NCBI GenBank assembly: GCA_947503715.1
Contig: CANNER010000001.1
Coordinates: 806,001 to 870,000 of the forward strand
Direction: 5' to 3'
Source of the DNA: an uncultured Caulobacterales bacterium
Lineage (GTDB): Bacteria; Pseudomonadota; Alphaproteobacteria; Caulobacterales; Maricaulaceae
DNA: 64,000 bases
Part shown: positions 54,375-63,021 of the stretch, in pieces
How the letters are laid out: every line of letters begins with the position of its first letter
How positions within the stretch are numbered: position 1 is the stretch's first letter
Translations under genes and position numbers: made by a program
The notes under the pieces: generated by a model
Seen by the model: only the letters and a program-made list of their open reading frames with translations
What the model was told of the DNA's origin: nothing
Database searches by the model: none

Positions 54375-55388
54375 ATGGCTTTAAATCCGGCACAGTCCCG
54401 CCCCGGCCTTTTAATGGTCAATCTCGGCTCTCCCGATTCGCCAACGGCATCGGATACACGGCGTTATCTCGCGCAATTTTTGCACGACTATCGGGTCATC
54501 GACACATCACGGTGGATTTGGTGTCCCGTCCTCCACGGGATTATATTGCGTACCCGGCCGAAGAAATCTGCTGAAGCCTATGAGTCCATCTGGCATGAGC
54601 CCGCAGAGTTCCCCGGTGACGAAGCTCCGCTCATCCGGATCACCCGCGCACAGGCAGCTGGCGTTCAGGCACGGTTGGGCGACGGCGTAGAAGTCGAAAT
54701 TGCGATGCGTTACGGCAATCCGTCCATCGGGTCCGCCATTGATCGTCTCAAAGAGAAAGGCTGCACGCGGATAGCGGTGCTGCCACTCTACCCGCAATTT
54801 GCCGGTGCGACGACGGCCTCTGTTTATGACGGAGTGGCGATGGCCTTAGAGGAGCGCATGGACGTTCCCGAACTCCGTTTCCTGCGCCATTACTATGATG
54901 ACCCGCGTTACATTGAAGCTTTGGCGCAAAGTATTGAAACCCATTTGGAACCTCTGGATTGGACGCCGGATGTCATCATGACGTCCTATCACGGTCTCCC
55001 GCAGAGTTACGTCGATAAGGGCGATCCCTATCAGTCAGAGTGTTTGGAAACGACGGAACTGTTACGTCAGCATATGGGTAAAACGGAAGAGGAGCTTTAC
55101 GCGACCTTCCAATCACGGTTCGGACCAAAGGCGTGGTTGCAGCCCTATACGGATAAAACGCTGGAAGCCATTCCTGCGCAGGGCGTCAAGAAAGTTGCCG
55201 TGATGATGCCGGGCTTTTCCGCTGATTGTTTGGAGACATTGGAAGAAATCGCGATCGAAGCGAAGGAGAGTTTCGAGGAACATGGGGGAACGCATTTCAC
55301 AACCATCCCTTGTTTGAATGCGGATGAACTCCATCTCGATTTGTTGGCCGATCTCGCGAAAGAGCGGCTGTTAAATGGCTGGCTTTAG
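54375..55388 (+). CDS. hemH: Ferrochelatase
   Basis: 337 residues from the ATG at 54375, with AAGGA upstream; a GTG at 54351 is a weaker option. It inserts iron into protoporphyrin IX. The metal-site histidine is in MTSYHGLPQSYVDKGDPY and the conserved acidic helix in PGFSADCLETLEEIAIE. The start PGLLMVNLGSPDSPTASDTR is typical. The 3' end overlaps the convergent P-loop gene by 18 bases. Confidence 0.96.
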   Translation: MALNPAQSRPGLLMVNLGSPDSPTASDTRRYLAQFLHDYRVIDTSRWIWCPVLHGIILRTRPKKSAEAYESIWHEPAEFPGDEAPLIRITRAQAAGVQARLGDGVEVEIAMRYGNPSIGSAIDRLKEKGCTRIAVLPLYPQFAGATTASVYDGVAMALEERMDVPELRFLRHYYDDPRYIEALAQSIETHLEPLDWTPDVIMTSYHGLPQSYVDKGDPYQSECLETTELLRQHMGKTEEELYATFQSRFGPKAWLQPYTDKTLEAIPAQGVKKVAVMMPGFSADCLETLEEIAIEAKESFEEHGGTHFTTIPCLNADELHLDLLADLAKERLLNGWL

Positions 55389-56015
55389 GCGCTGGAAAAT
55401 CTCTTCGATTGATAATGTGTGATCAAGGATGACATCCGAACTGATTGTGGCATCGGCTAAAGCGTCATAGGCCTTTGCACGTTCGGTTAGTAAATTCGGA
55501 TAGGATTCCAGAATGGCCTCGGTTTTATCCTGCCCATCTCTGCAATGATAATGACCGTGCCAGATAAGGGGTTTGGGCTGTTTGAAATACTGGACTTTCA
55601 ACCTTTCGACCGCCTTATCAGACGCCGCAATATGTATGACATACCAATGATTTGCGAGCGTTTCCAAAACCTCATTGGTCGTGTAAATCACGCTGCCCGT
55701 CGTATCAAGAATAGCGTTCTGTCCTTCATATTTTAGCGCCTGAGCCGTTGCCTGGTTTTCCAGCGAAATAGAGTGCGCCTCCCGCTCCGCATAGCCGTCC
55801 GAATAGGGCTGGCCCTGCCAAGCGGCAAAGTCATCCATGCTGTCGTGGCCCAGATTTTCCCAGATGATCTTATCGACTTCGATCAGATCAAAATCGAAAG
55901 CGGTCGCGAGGCGCATGCCCGTATAGCTTTTTCCAATATTGGACATGCCGACGAGGGCGATGTGTAATGCGCCGGTCGCGTAACGGCGCTCGAACTCTGC
56001 CCGCGTCAATTTCAT
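55371..56015 (-). CDS. P-loop NTPase resembling shikimate kinase
   Basis: 214 residues. The Walker A loop is ALVGMSNIGKSYTGMRLA (about 20-37), followed by DFDLIEVDKIIWENLG in the position where shikimate kinases bind substrate, and LDTTGSVIYT as a Walker-B-like strand. The lid arginines of true shikimate kinase are not obvious and the C-terminal half is unrelated, so a kinase or nucleotide-binding role is all that can be said. It begins on the last base of thrC, so it is translationally coupled to threonine synthase. A homoserine-kinase-like role is an untested idea. Confidence 0.65.
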   Translation of the reverse strand: MKLTRAEFERRYATGALHIALVGMSNIGKSYTGMRLATAFDFDLIEVDKIIWENLGHDSMDDFAAWQGQPYSDGYAEREAHSISLENQATAQALKYEGQNAILDTTGSVIYTTNEVLETLANHWYVIHIAASDKAVERLKVQYFKQPKPLIWHGHYHCRDGQDKTEAILESYPNLLTERAKAYDALADATISSDVILDHTLSIEEIFQRLKPAI

Positions 56016-57367
56016 CAGGCGTTATCAGCCAGATAATCGGATAGCGCATCAAGCGTCGGCGCCATAACATGCATGCGCTTTTTCTTCTTAATCGCTTTTG
56101 CGAGGGGCGCGGGCAGCGGAATATCAGTGTGGAGAATGCGCTCGACACTATCGGCAAACTTTGCCGGATGGGCCGTACCCACGGTAATACGTGTGAACGG
56201 ACGGTCCACATCTTCCGCAAATTTTTCCATCGCGAGATGTCCCACCGCTGTATGCGGACACATGATATACCCGGTCTCGGTATAGACGCGGCGGATATGA
56301 CGTTCCGTTTCCACATCACTAAATGAAGCGCCCCAGCAGACGTCGCGGACCTTGTCGTAATCCTCGTCATAGAGCGAGAGAATGCGCGGGAAGTTATTCG
56401 GGCGTCCAATGTCCATGGCATTGGAGAGTGTCGGAACACTCGGGCGAGGTGTGTATTCGCCAGAGGCCAGATAATCGACAAAGGGATCATTCGCATTATT
56501 GCCGATCACAAAGCGGTCAATTGGCGCGCCCATCTTTTTCGCAATTAAGCCACCCGTAAGATTCCCCAGATTTCCTGACGGAATAGAATAGACGAGCGGA
56601 CGGTTGGGATAGGCGGCTTTGGCCTGTAGCGACGTCCAGAAATAATAGAAACTCTGCGGAATCACGCGTCCGACATTGATGGAATTCGCGCTCATCAAGT
56701 CGTGTTTCGCGGTTAGCGCCTTATCGCCAAAGGCCTGTTTCACCAGCTGCTGGCAATCATCAAATGTTCCGTCCACGCAAATGGCTTGAACATTGGATCG
56801 CTTCGTTCCCATCGTTGTGAGCTGTTGTTCCTGAACCTTGCTCACGCCGCCTTTCGGGAAGAGGATAAAAACTTTGATGCCCTTCTGGTCGAGGAAAGCA
56901 TCGCCAATCGCACCGCCCGTATCGCCGGAGGTCGCGACGAGGATTGTGCGTCTCTGCTTCGTTGTCCCCATAAGATGGCTGGCTGCACGACCCATGAACC
57001 GCGCGGCAAAGTCTTTAAAGGCGAGAGTCGGGCCGTGGAAGAGTTCCAGTACGAAGTCTTCTGCGACGGGCGCGAGTGCAGGGTCCAGCACATCACCCTT
57101 TGGCGTTCGCATCGGAACATCGAAATTATAGGCATCGCGGCAGAGGGCCAATAAGTCGGTTTTCGTGAACCTCTCATCTGTGAAATGCGGCGCAAGTTCC
57201 GCCGCACAATCCGCAAAGGACTTCGCGCCCAGCACCGCTGTTTCTTCCGAAGTAAAATGCGGAAGCGTATCCGGCATCCACAAGCCACCATCCGGCGCAA
57301 GGCTGGCCAGAAGCGCATCGCCAAAACTGGCTGAGGTTTTGGGGTCGAGGTGGGAGTGGTAATTCAT
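56015..57367 (-). CDS. thrC: Threonine synthase
   Basis: 450 residues, the long ThrC class. It converts O-phosphohomoserine to threonine. It begins MNYHSHLDPKTSASFGDALL; the PLP lysine is in GPTLAFKDFAARFMGRA, and phosphate-binding VATSGDTGGAIGDAF and FPKGGVSKVQEQQLTTMG follow. It precedes the P-loop gene on the same transcript. No homoserine kinase or dehydrogenase gene is in the window. Confidence 0.96.
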   Translation of the reverse strand: MNYHSHLDPKTSASFGDALLASLAPDGGLWMPDTLPHFTSEETAVLGAKSFADCAAELAPHFTDERFTKTDLLALCRDAYNFDVPMRTPKGDVLDPALAPVAEDFVLELFHGPTLAFKDFAARFMGRAASHLMGTTKQRRTILVATSGDTGGAIGDAFLDQKGIKVFILFPKGGVSKVQEQQLTTMGTKRSNVQAICVDGTFDDCQQLVKQAFGDKALTAKHDLMSANSINVGRVIPQSFYYFWTSLQAKAAYPNRPLVYSIPSGNLGNLTGGLIAKKMGAPIDRFVIGNNANDPFVDYLASGEYTPRPSVPTLSNAMDIGRPNNFPRILSLYDEDYDKVRDVCWGASFSDVETERHIRRVYTETGYIMCPHTAVGHLAMEKFAEDVDRPFTRITVGTAHPAKFADSVERILHTDIPLPAPLAKAIKKKKRMHVMAPTLDALSDYLADNA

Positions 57368-57421
57368 GCGCGTCCCTTTAGCCTAGACTACGTTTCGCGC
57401 AAGTTTTTACCTCAAAAATCT

Positions 57422-58033
57422 CTATCGGACCCGCACGGCATGCGCGAGGATGTTGACCATTGTCGCGCGAGCGGTCGTTGATCCTGTATTCCGGATGAGA
57501 TGCGGACGGTCCGCGCGATAACGGAGCGTTTCTCCGGCTACCGCGTTCCAGCTTTCACTCCCGATTACGACAGTCAGTTCACCTTCCAAAACACTCAGGT
57601 TTTCAATTGATCCCTGTGGATGTGGTGAGCTTTCCAGGACGCCGCCCGATTGTGCCGTGAAATCATACCACTGCACAAATTCCACTGTGTCCAGAGAGCC
57701 GAGGATTTGCAATTCACAGAGTCCGTCCTCCGATTGCAATTTAGGTATATCCTGTATGACGGCTTTCTGAACGAGAGTGCTCTTACTCGGCGCGTCCGAC
57801 ACCATCGCTTCAACACTTGTCCCCAAAGCCTGCGAGAGGCGGGAAAGTGTCGCCAATGTTGGATTGCTCTCATTCTTCTCGATTTGCGAAATCATGGACT
57901 TGGCGACGCCGGACAGTTCAGATAGGTCGCCGAGTGACATCTGATCCGCCGTGCGAAGCCGTTGGATCGTCTGTCCCAGTTTTTCCGACAGCGCTTCTGT
58001 TTCGGGGCAGGGTAATCTTTTGGAACGGGCCAT
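57422..58033 (-). CDS. XRE-family regulator with C-terminal cupin domain (SutR/YdcN-like)
   Basis: 203 residues from the ATG at 58033; a longer frame to 58099 crosses the promoter region and is rejected. The helix-turn-helix (about 20-75) reads SLGDLSELSGVAKSMISQIE, followed by KNESNPTLATLSRLSQALG. A cupin domain fills the C-terminal half (SIENLSVLEGELTVVIGSE, ETLRYRADRPHLIRNTG). E. coli SutR, of the same architecture, controls sulfur utilisation genes. Here the gene is divergent from the sulfur assimilation operon, so it is the obvious candidate regulator of that operon and of itself. Confidence 0.88.
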   Translation of the reverse strand: MARSKRLPCPETEALSEKLGQTIQRLRTADQMSLGDLSELSGVAKSMISQIEKNESNPTLATLSRLSQALGTSVEAMVSDAPSKSTLVQKAVIQDIPKLQSEDGLCELQILGSLDTVEFVQWYDFTAQSGGVLESSPHPQGSIENLSVLEGELTVVIGSESWNAVAGETLRYRADRPHLIRNTGSTTARATMVNILAHAVRVR

Positions 58034-58067
58034 AAAGTTTTCGTGGGGTGGTGGATTTCTCGTTATC

Positions 58068-58106
58068 GTTCTATATATAGAACACCAGCGTTCAATCAAG
58101 TGAACG
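58068..58106. promoter_or_regulatory. Two GTTC-N8-GAAC palindromes, likely operators of the sulfur locus
   Basis: The 16-base perfect palindrome GTTCTATATATAGAAC (58068-58083) and CGTTCAATCAAGTGAACG (58089-58106) share GTTC-N8-GAAC. Their centres are 22 bases apart, about two helical turns. They lie in the 111-base gap between the divergent XRE-cupin regulator and cysG, where promoters for both genes must be. Binding by that regulator is inferred. Confidence 0.65.
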
Positions 58107-58144
58107 GTTTGCGTCAGCAGAGAATACCGAGTTTAAGAGACGAT

Positions 58145-59521
58145 ATGCAGTATCTACCCATACATTTCGACACGCGCGGGGTCACGATTCTTGTGGTGGG
58201 CGGCGGTCCGGCGGCGGAAGCGAAGCTGCGGACATTGCTGAAGACCGAGGCGCATTTACGCGTGATTGACACTGAAGTCGGCCCCGAAGTCGCCAGATGG
58301 GCCGAAGCCGGAAAGCTGGAATGTGTCAAGCGCGATTATGAAGCCAGTGATCTGGACGGTGTTTCGCTTGTCTATGCCGCGACTGAAGATGACCTGCTAA
58401 ATTCCGAGATTGCAGAAGCTGCAACGGCCCGACAAATTCCGGTCAATGCCGCTGACCAAAAAGATGCCTGCCGCTTTATCACGCCGGCACTCGTGGACCG
58501 CGCGCCTGTGCTCGTCTCCATCGGCACAGAAGGCACGAGCCCCGCTTTGGCGCGGGCGCTTAAAGCTGACCTCGAAACACGCCTCCCGCCTGAGACGGGG
58601 CGTTTTGCTATCAAGACCAAGGCGTTACGCGACAAAGTGAAAGCCATCATGCCCGATCTCGCGGATCGTCAGCGCTTCTGGGCGGGTATATTCGGCGGCA
58701 AGGATTTGACGGCACAACTCCGGACCTCTCCCGAAGACCTCACCGCGCAAGTTGAAAACCATCTGCAGGATAAAGACGAAATTGCGGGGAAAGTTATCCT
58801 TGTCGGGGCAGGGCCCGGTGATCCGGATATGCTCACAACAGCCGCGCGTCGTGCGCTCCATGCTGCGGATGTCATCGTCTATGATCGCCTTGTCAGTGAC
58901 GGCGTCATGGAATTGGGGCGTCGTGAGGCGGAATATATCTATGTCGGCAAAACGCCGGGTGAGCCGTCTATTGGGCAACCCTCGATCAACGATATTCTCG
59001 TCGCGAAGGCGTCTGAAGGCTTGTCCGTTGTGCGTTTAAAATCCGGTGATCCGCTTATCTTTGGACGGGCGGATGAGGAGATTGATGCGCTGCAAGCCGT
59101 TGGTATTCCCGTCGAAATCATTCCCGGAATTACCGCTGCTGCTGCTGCTGCCGCCGCGATAAATGCGTCACTGACAACGCGCGGCACGAATAAGGCTGTG
59201 TCGCTCCTGACGGGTCATGACGCCAAAGGCTTCGCCGAACAGGATTGGGTATCGCTTGCCAGACCCGGTGGACGTGCGGCCGTGTATATGGGTGTGGGGG
59301 CCGCGCGGTTCATTCAGGGGCGTCTCATGCTCCACGGCGCAGAAGCTGACCGTCCCGTGACCGTGGTCGAAAACGCGTCCCGCCCGAACCAGATCATTAC
59401 TTACACGACCCTTCGTAACTTGCCGGAAGATATTGCCGCCGCAGGGATTAAGGGGCCCGCCATCCTCCTCATCGGCTATGCCGAACGGATGTCGGTCAAA
59501 GATGAAAGGCTCGCGATATGA
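58145..59521 (+). CDS. cysG: Siroheme synthase CysG
   Basis: 458 residues from the ATG at 58145 (MQYLPIHFDTRG); upstream in-frame codons lie in the regulatory region. The N-terminal domain (about 1-150) is the precorrin-2 dehydrogenase/sirohydrochlorin ferrochelatase with the NAD site VTILVVGGGPAAEAKLRTLL. The C-terminal domain is uroporphyrinogen-III methyltransferase (VGAGPGDPDMLTTAARRAL, VVRLKSGDPLIFGRADEE, and a GITAAAA loop). It makes the siroheme needed by CysI. It overlaps the DUF2849 gene by four bases. Confidence 0.96.
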   Translation: MQYLPIHFDTRGVTILVVGGGPAAEAKLRTLLKTEAHLRVIDTEVGPEVARWAEAGKLECVKRDYEASDLDGVSLVYAATEDDLLNSEIAEAATARQIPVNAADQKDACRFITPALVDRAPVLVSIGTEGTSPALARALKADLETRLPPETGRFAIKTKALRDKVKAIMPDLADRQRFWAGIFGGKDLTAQLRTSPEDLTAQVENHLQDKDEIAGKVILVGAGPGDPDMLTTAARRALHAADVIVYDRLVSDGVMELGRREAEYIYVGKTPGEPSIGQPSINDILVAKASEGLSVVRLKSGDPLIFGRADEEIDALQAVGIPVEIIPGITAAAAAAAAINASLTTRGTNKAVSLLTGHDAKGFAEQDWVSLARPGGRAAVYMGVGAARFIQGRLMLHGAEADRPVTVVENASRPNQIITYTTLRNLPEDIAAAGIKGPAILLIGYAERMSVKDERLAI

Positions 59522-59829
59522 GCACGCTCAAACATAAGGGCAAAGGCCCGCAGGCCATGACGGCGAATGAATTGCAGGACGGATTCTCCGTCTGGCTCGA
59601 CCCGTCGCTAAATTGGACCCGTATTTTCGCGGATGCCCTGCGCACGGAAGACGAAGATCTGATGGAAAAAATGCAGGACAAGGCCGATGCGGATGAACAG
59701 AATAATATCGTTGTCGGCACCTATTTTATCGACATCGAACCAGATACGGGACTACCCGTCCGTTACCGCGAAAAATTCCGCGTCAAAGGCCCGTCCTATG
59801 ACACGGCCGATTTATTGGAGTCACAATAA
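59518..59829 (+). CDS. DUF2849 family protein
   Basis: 103 residues. Recognised by MTANELQDGFSVWLDPSLNW and VVGTYFIDIEPDTGLPVRYR. It is a small soluble protein found almost only between cysG and the sulfite reductase gene in alphaproteobacteria; its biochemical role is unknown, but the context points to sulfite reductase assembly or electron transfer. Overlaps at both ends (4 bases with cysG, 1 with cysI). Confidence 0.9.
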   Translation: MSTLKHKGKGPQAMTANELQDGFSVWLDPSLNWTRIFADALRTEDEDLMEKMQDKADADEQNNIVVGTYFIDIEPDTGLPVRYREKFRVKGPSYDTADLLESQ

Positions 59830-61478
59830 TGTATCGTTATGACGAATTTGATGCGCAGCTGGTCGCGGAGCGTACAAAGCAATTTCGCGGACAGGTCGAA
59901 CGGCGTTTGGCCGGACGGTTGAGCGAAGCCGAGTTCCGCCCCTTGCGCCTGATGAACGGGCTCTATCTGCAACTCCACGCCTATATGCTGCGCGTCGCGA
60001 TTCCCTATGGCACGTTGAACAGCGAGCAGATGCGCATGCTCGCGCACTTGGCCGAAAAATATGACCGTGGGTACGGGCATATCACGACGCGCCAGAATAT
60101 TCAGTATAACTGGCCGAAATTGCCGGATGTACCGGACATGTTGGACGATCTCGCGAGTGTGCAAATGCACGCCATCCAGACGTCGGGTAACTGTATCCGG
60201 AACGTGACCTGCGACCCCTATGCGGGGGCGACTGCGGAAGAGATTGAAGACCCGCGACCCCTCGCGGAATTGCTGCGCCAGTGGTCGACGCTACATCCCG
60301 AGTTTTCTTTCCTGCCCCGCAAATTCAAGATCGCTGTAACAGCGGCAGAGAAGGATCGCGCGCTGATTAAAGCCCATGATATCGGCATTCAGGTCGTCAA
60401 AAATGAGGCGGGTGAAGTCGGCTATAAAATCATTGTGGGTGGTGGTTTGGGCCGGACCCCGATCATCGGCCAGACCCTGCGCGAGTTCCTGCCCAAGGAT
60501 GAATTGCTGCCTTATCTCACCGCCGCTCTGCGTGTTTATAACCGCTATGGCCGTCGGGATAATAAGTACAAAGCGCGTATCAAAATACTGGTCCAGGAGA
60601 CTGGAATTGAAGCCTTTACCAATCAGGTCGAAGATGAATATGAGATCATAGACGTCAGTGATATTGCCGTGTCCGAGGCGGAATTAGAGCGCATCAGTTC
60701 CTATTTTGCGTCCCCCGATTTCGAAGACCTCAAAGACGACCCGTCCGAATTGACATCTGCCATCGCCGATAATCGCGCCTTCTCCCTCTGGGCAAAGAAC
60801 AATGTCGCCGCGCATAAAGCGTCGGGTTATTCCATCGTCAATATCTCGCTGAAACCGCTCGACCTCGCGCCGGGAGACATCACTGCGGAGCAGATGCGCG
60901 TTGTCGCGGACTTGGCGGATAAATATTCATTCGGTGAACTCCGAACGACGCATCAGCAAAATCTTGTTCTACCGCATGTGAAACAAGCTGACTTGCCAGC
61001 GCTATTCGCACAGTTACAGGCAGCAAAACTGGCCTCTGACAATATCAATCTTATCACAGACATCATCTGCTGCCCCGGGATGGATTTCTGCGCGCTCGCG
61101 ACGGCGCGGTCTATCCCGATCAGTCAGGCGATTGCGGAACGGTTCGCGGACCCCGAGCGCCAGCGCACAATCGGTGAAATGCAAATCAAGATATCCGGCT
61201 GCATCAATGCCTGCGGACATCACCATGTCGGGCATATCGGCATTCTCGGCCTCGAAAAAGCGGGCGTCGAATTCTATCAGGTCAAGCTGGGTGGCGACTC
61301 CTCGGAACATGCCGAAATCGGCAAAGTAACCGGACCGGGTTTCTCTGAATCCGAGCTCATCGACGGCATCGAAAACATGGTCGATCTCTATCTGAAACAA
61401 CGCGAGGAGGGCGAACGCTTCCTCGACACATATCGACGGATCGGTATCGAACCGTTCAAGGAAGTTCTCTATGCCTAG
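59829..61478 (+). CDS. cysI: Nitrite/sulfite reductase hemoprotein (assimilatory sulfite reductase)
   Basis: 549 residues. It reduces sulfite to sulfide with siroheme and a [4Fe-4S] cluster. The cluster/siroheme ligands are in CCPGMDFCALATA (C-x5-C) and KISGCINACGHHHVGHIG (C-x3-C). Siroheme-binding arginines lie in ARQNIQYNWPKLPDVP-like segments near residue 80 and in LRTTHQQNLVLPHV. There is no CysJ flavoprotein in the window, so ferredoxin or another donor is likely. The position behind cysG argues for sulfite rather than nitrite as substrate. Confidence 0.93.
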   Translation: MYRYDEFDAQLVAERTKQFRGQVERRLAGRLSEAEFRPLRLMNGLYLQLHAYMLRVAIPYGTLNSEQMRMLAHLAEKYDRGYGHITTRQNIQYNWPKLPDVPDMLDDLASVQMHAIQTSGNCIRNVTCDPYAGATAEEIEDPRPLAELLRQWSTLHPEFSFLPRKFKIAVTAAEKDRALIKAHDIGIQVVKNEAGEVGYKIIVGGGLGRTPIIGQTLREFLPKDELLPYLTAALRVYNRYGRRDNKYKARIKILVQETGIEAFTNQVEDEYEIIDVSDIAVSEAELERISSYFASPDFEDLKDDPSELTSAIADNRAFSLWAKNNVAAHKASGYSIVNISLKPLDLAPGDITAEQMRVVADLADKYSFGELRTTHQQNLVLPHVKQADLPALFAQLQAAKLASDNINLITDIICCPGMDFCALATARSIPISQAIAERFADPERQRTIGEMQIKISGCINACGHHHVGHIGILGLEKAGVEFYQVKLGGDSSEHAEIGKVTGPGFSESELIDGIENMVDLYLKQREEGERFLDTYRRIGIEPFKEVLYA

Positions 61479-62655
61479 TCATATTCTTATACAGGACGGA
61501 CGGGAGCGCGATGCGTCGCGCTTTGCCGAGCCGTCCGACGTTGACGCGCTTGATAGCAATGAAACCGTTGATGTCCTGCACATTCCGAATGATGCGGACC
61601 TGTCTACGATTGCGCCATCCCTTGACAGGATTGAAACCATCCTGATCGACTTTCCGGCCTTTACAGACGGGCGCGGATTTTCCCTCGCGAAACAGTTGCG
61701 CGTCCATCATGGCTATACAGGTCTGTTGATCGCCGACGGTCCTCTCATTCCCGACCAATATGCCTTTGCTCTGCAATGCGGCTTTGATGGTGTGCGTGTG
61801 GATGAGACGACCTTGTCCCGACATACGGGTGGGGACTGGGCGAAAGCGCTCGATGATTTCGACCTCACCTATCAGCGGGGTTACGCGATCAAAGCGGGAC
61901 CCGCGACCTCCGTTTTCGACTCACGCATAACCGCGCTCGACGAGCGAAAGGCGGCCGACCCTTTTTTCGGCCACTCGGCGGAGTTAACGCTTAGAAAAGC
62001 CATTAAACGGTTCGACGGAGACCTCGTGCTGGCCACGAGTATCGGCGTTGATTCCGCCGTATTGTTGCATATGGCGTCGCGCATTGATAAGGACTTGCCG
62101 ATCATCTTTCTGGATACGGGCAAGCATTTCCGGGAAACGCTCGCCTATCGCGATGAATTAATTGAACGGTTTGGCCTGACGAATTTCAAGAACATCCGTC
62201 CCAATCAGGACGAGTTATTTACGGAAGATTATGACGGGACATTGAACCAAACTGATCCGGATGCTTGTTGCGATCTGCGCAAAGTGCGTCCGCTCGACCG
62301 CGTGATTAAGACCTTTGCCGCCCGCATCACGGGACGCAAGCGTTACCAGACGCCGGATCGGGCGACTATGCCAATATTGGAGGAGGGCGGTGTTCAGGCC
62401 AAAGTCAATCCGCTCGCCTATTGGACGGCCAAAGACGTGACGCGATATATGCGTATTCACGACCTCCCGCCACATCCACTCCTCGCGCTCGGCTATCTTT
62501 CAATTGGCTGTCAGCCCTGTACAACACGTGTGGCAGACGGCGAAGACCCCCGCGCAGGCCGTTGGCGGAACAGTGATAAAACGGAATGCGGCATCCATTT
62601 CATTGACGGAAAATGGGAGAGTATTGAGACGAAGGCGACGTTTGAGGCGTTTTGA
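61471..62655 (+). CDS. cysH: Fusion of DUF934 domain and CysH (adenylyl-sulfate reductase type)
   Basis: 394 residues. Residues ~1-140 are a DUF934 domain (LIDFPAFTDGRGFSLAKQLR, GYTGLLIADGPLIPDQ, LQCGFDGVRV), normally a separate gene next to cysI. Residues ~165-394 are CysH: VLATSIGVDSAVLLHMA, FLDTGKHFRETLAYRDEL, and the C-terminal catalytic KTECGIH (Cys373). The iron-sulfur cysteines of APS reductases are present (CC at 266-267, GCQPC 347-350), so APS rather than PAPS is the probable substrate. The start overlaps the cysI end by eight bases. A genuine single frame covers both domains. Confidence 0.94.
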   Translation: MPSHILIQDGRERDASRFAEPSDVDALDSNETVDVLHIPNDADLSTIAPSLDRIETILIDFPAFTDGRGFSLAKQLRVHHGYTGLLIADGPLIPDQYAFALQCGFDGVRVDETTLSRHTGGDWAKALDDFDLTYQRGYAIKAGPATSVFDSRITALDERKAADPFFGHSAELTLRKAIKRFDGDLVLATSIGVDSAVLLHMASRIDKDLPIIFLDTGKHFRETLAYRDELIERFGLTNFKNIRPNQDELFTEDYDGTLNQTDPDACCDLRKVRPLDRVIKTFAARITGRKRYQTPDRATMPILEEGGVQAKVNPLAYWTAKDVTRYMRIHDLPPHPLLALGYLSIGCQPCTTRVADGEDPRAGRWRNSDKTECGIHFIDGKWESIETKATFEAF

Positions 62656-62999
62656 AATACGTATTCAAATATAAAGATGTCGTTCTCGGACACTCTATGC
62701 TTCCCATGGGAGATCCGCCAATGTGCGTTGCGCTTGGAGAAGATTTCAAACCTGCCGTTGACATAAGTAAGACTTTAGGTGCGCCTGACCATACAGAACC
62801 TGACGTTTTATTGTGGGAAAATATCAAAGCTTTCACATCAGATGGTGTCGAAATTAAGTGTCATGGAGTCTCTCTTCAGGAATTTGATTTTGGAGATGAG
62901 GATAAAACTTATCTTATTACCTGCGTAGGCATTTATGAGCCTTCCTATGAAAGCTTATTTCCCGACATGCATAATCAGTACTGGAACGCTTGTGATTAA
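62652..62999 (+). CDS. Hypothetical protein, AT-rich
   Basis: 115 residues if it starts at TTG 62652, which overlaps the cysH stop; the next in-frame ATG is 62697 (MLPMGDPP), giving 100 residues. The sequence is acidic, soluble and contains several Cys and Met residues. I do not recognise it. The DNA is much richer in A+T than the sulfur operon and lacks its codon preferences, suggesting a separate origin. It may be co-transcribed with cysH. Confidence 0.5.
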   Translation: MKYVFKYKDVVLGHSMLPMGDPPMCVALGEDFKPAVDISKTLGAPDHTEPDVLLWENIKAFTSDGVEIKCHGVSLQEFDFGDEDKTYLITCVGIYEPSYESLFPDMHNQYWNACD

Positions 63000-63021
63000 T
63001 TGCAAACAAGCGCCATCGCTC

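Noticed and set aside
59140-59175. GCTGCTGCTGCTGCTGCC repeat, a possible microsatellite
   Set aside because: It encodes the alanine-rich GITAAAA loop normal for uroporphyrinogen-III methyltransferases in cysG, with mixed synonymous codons.
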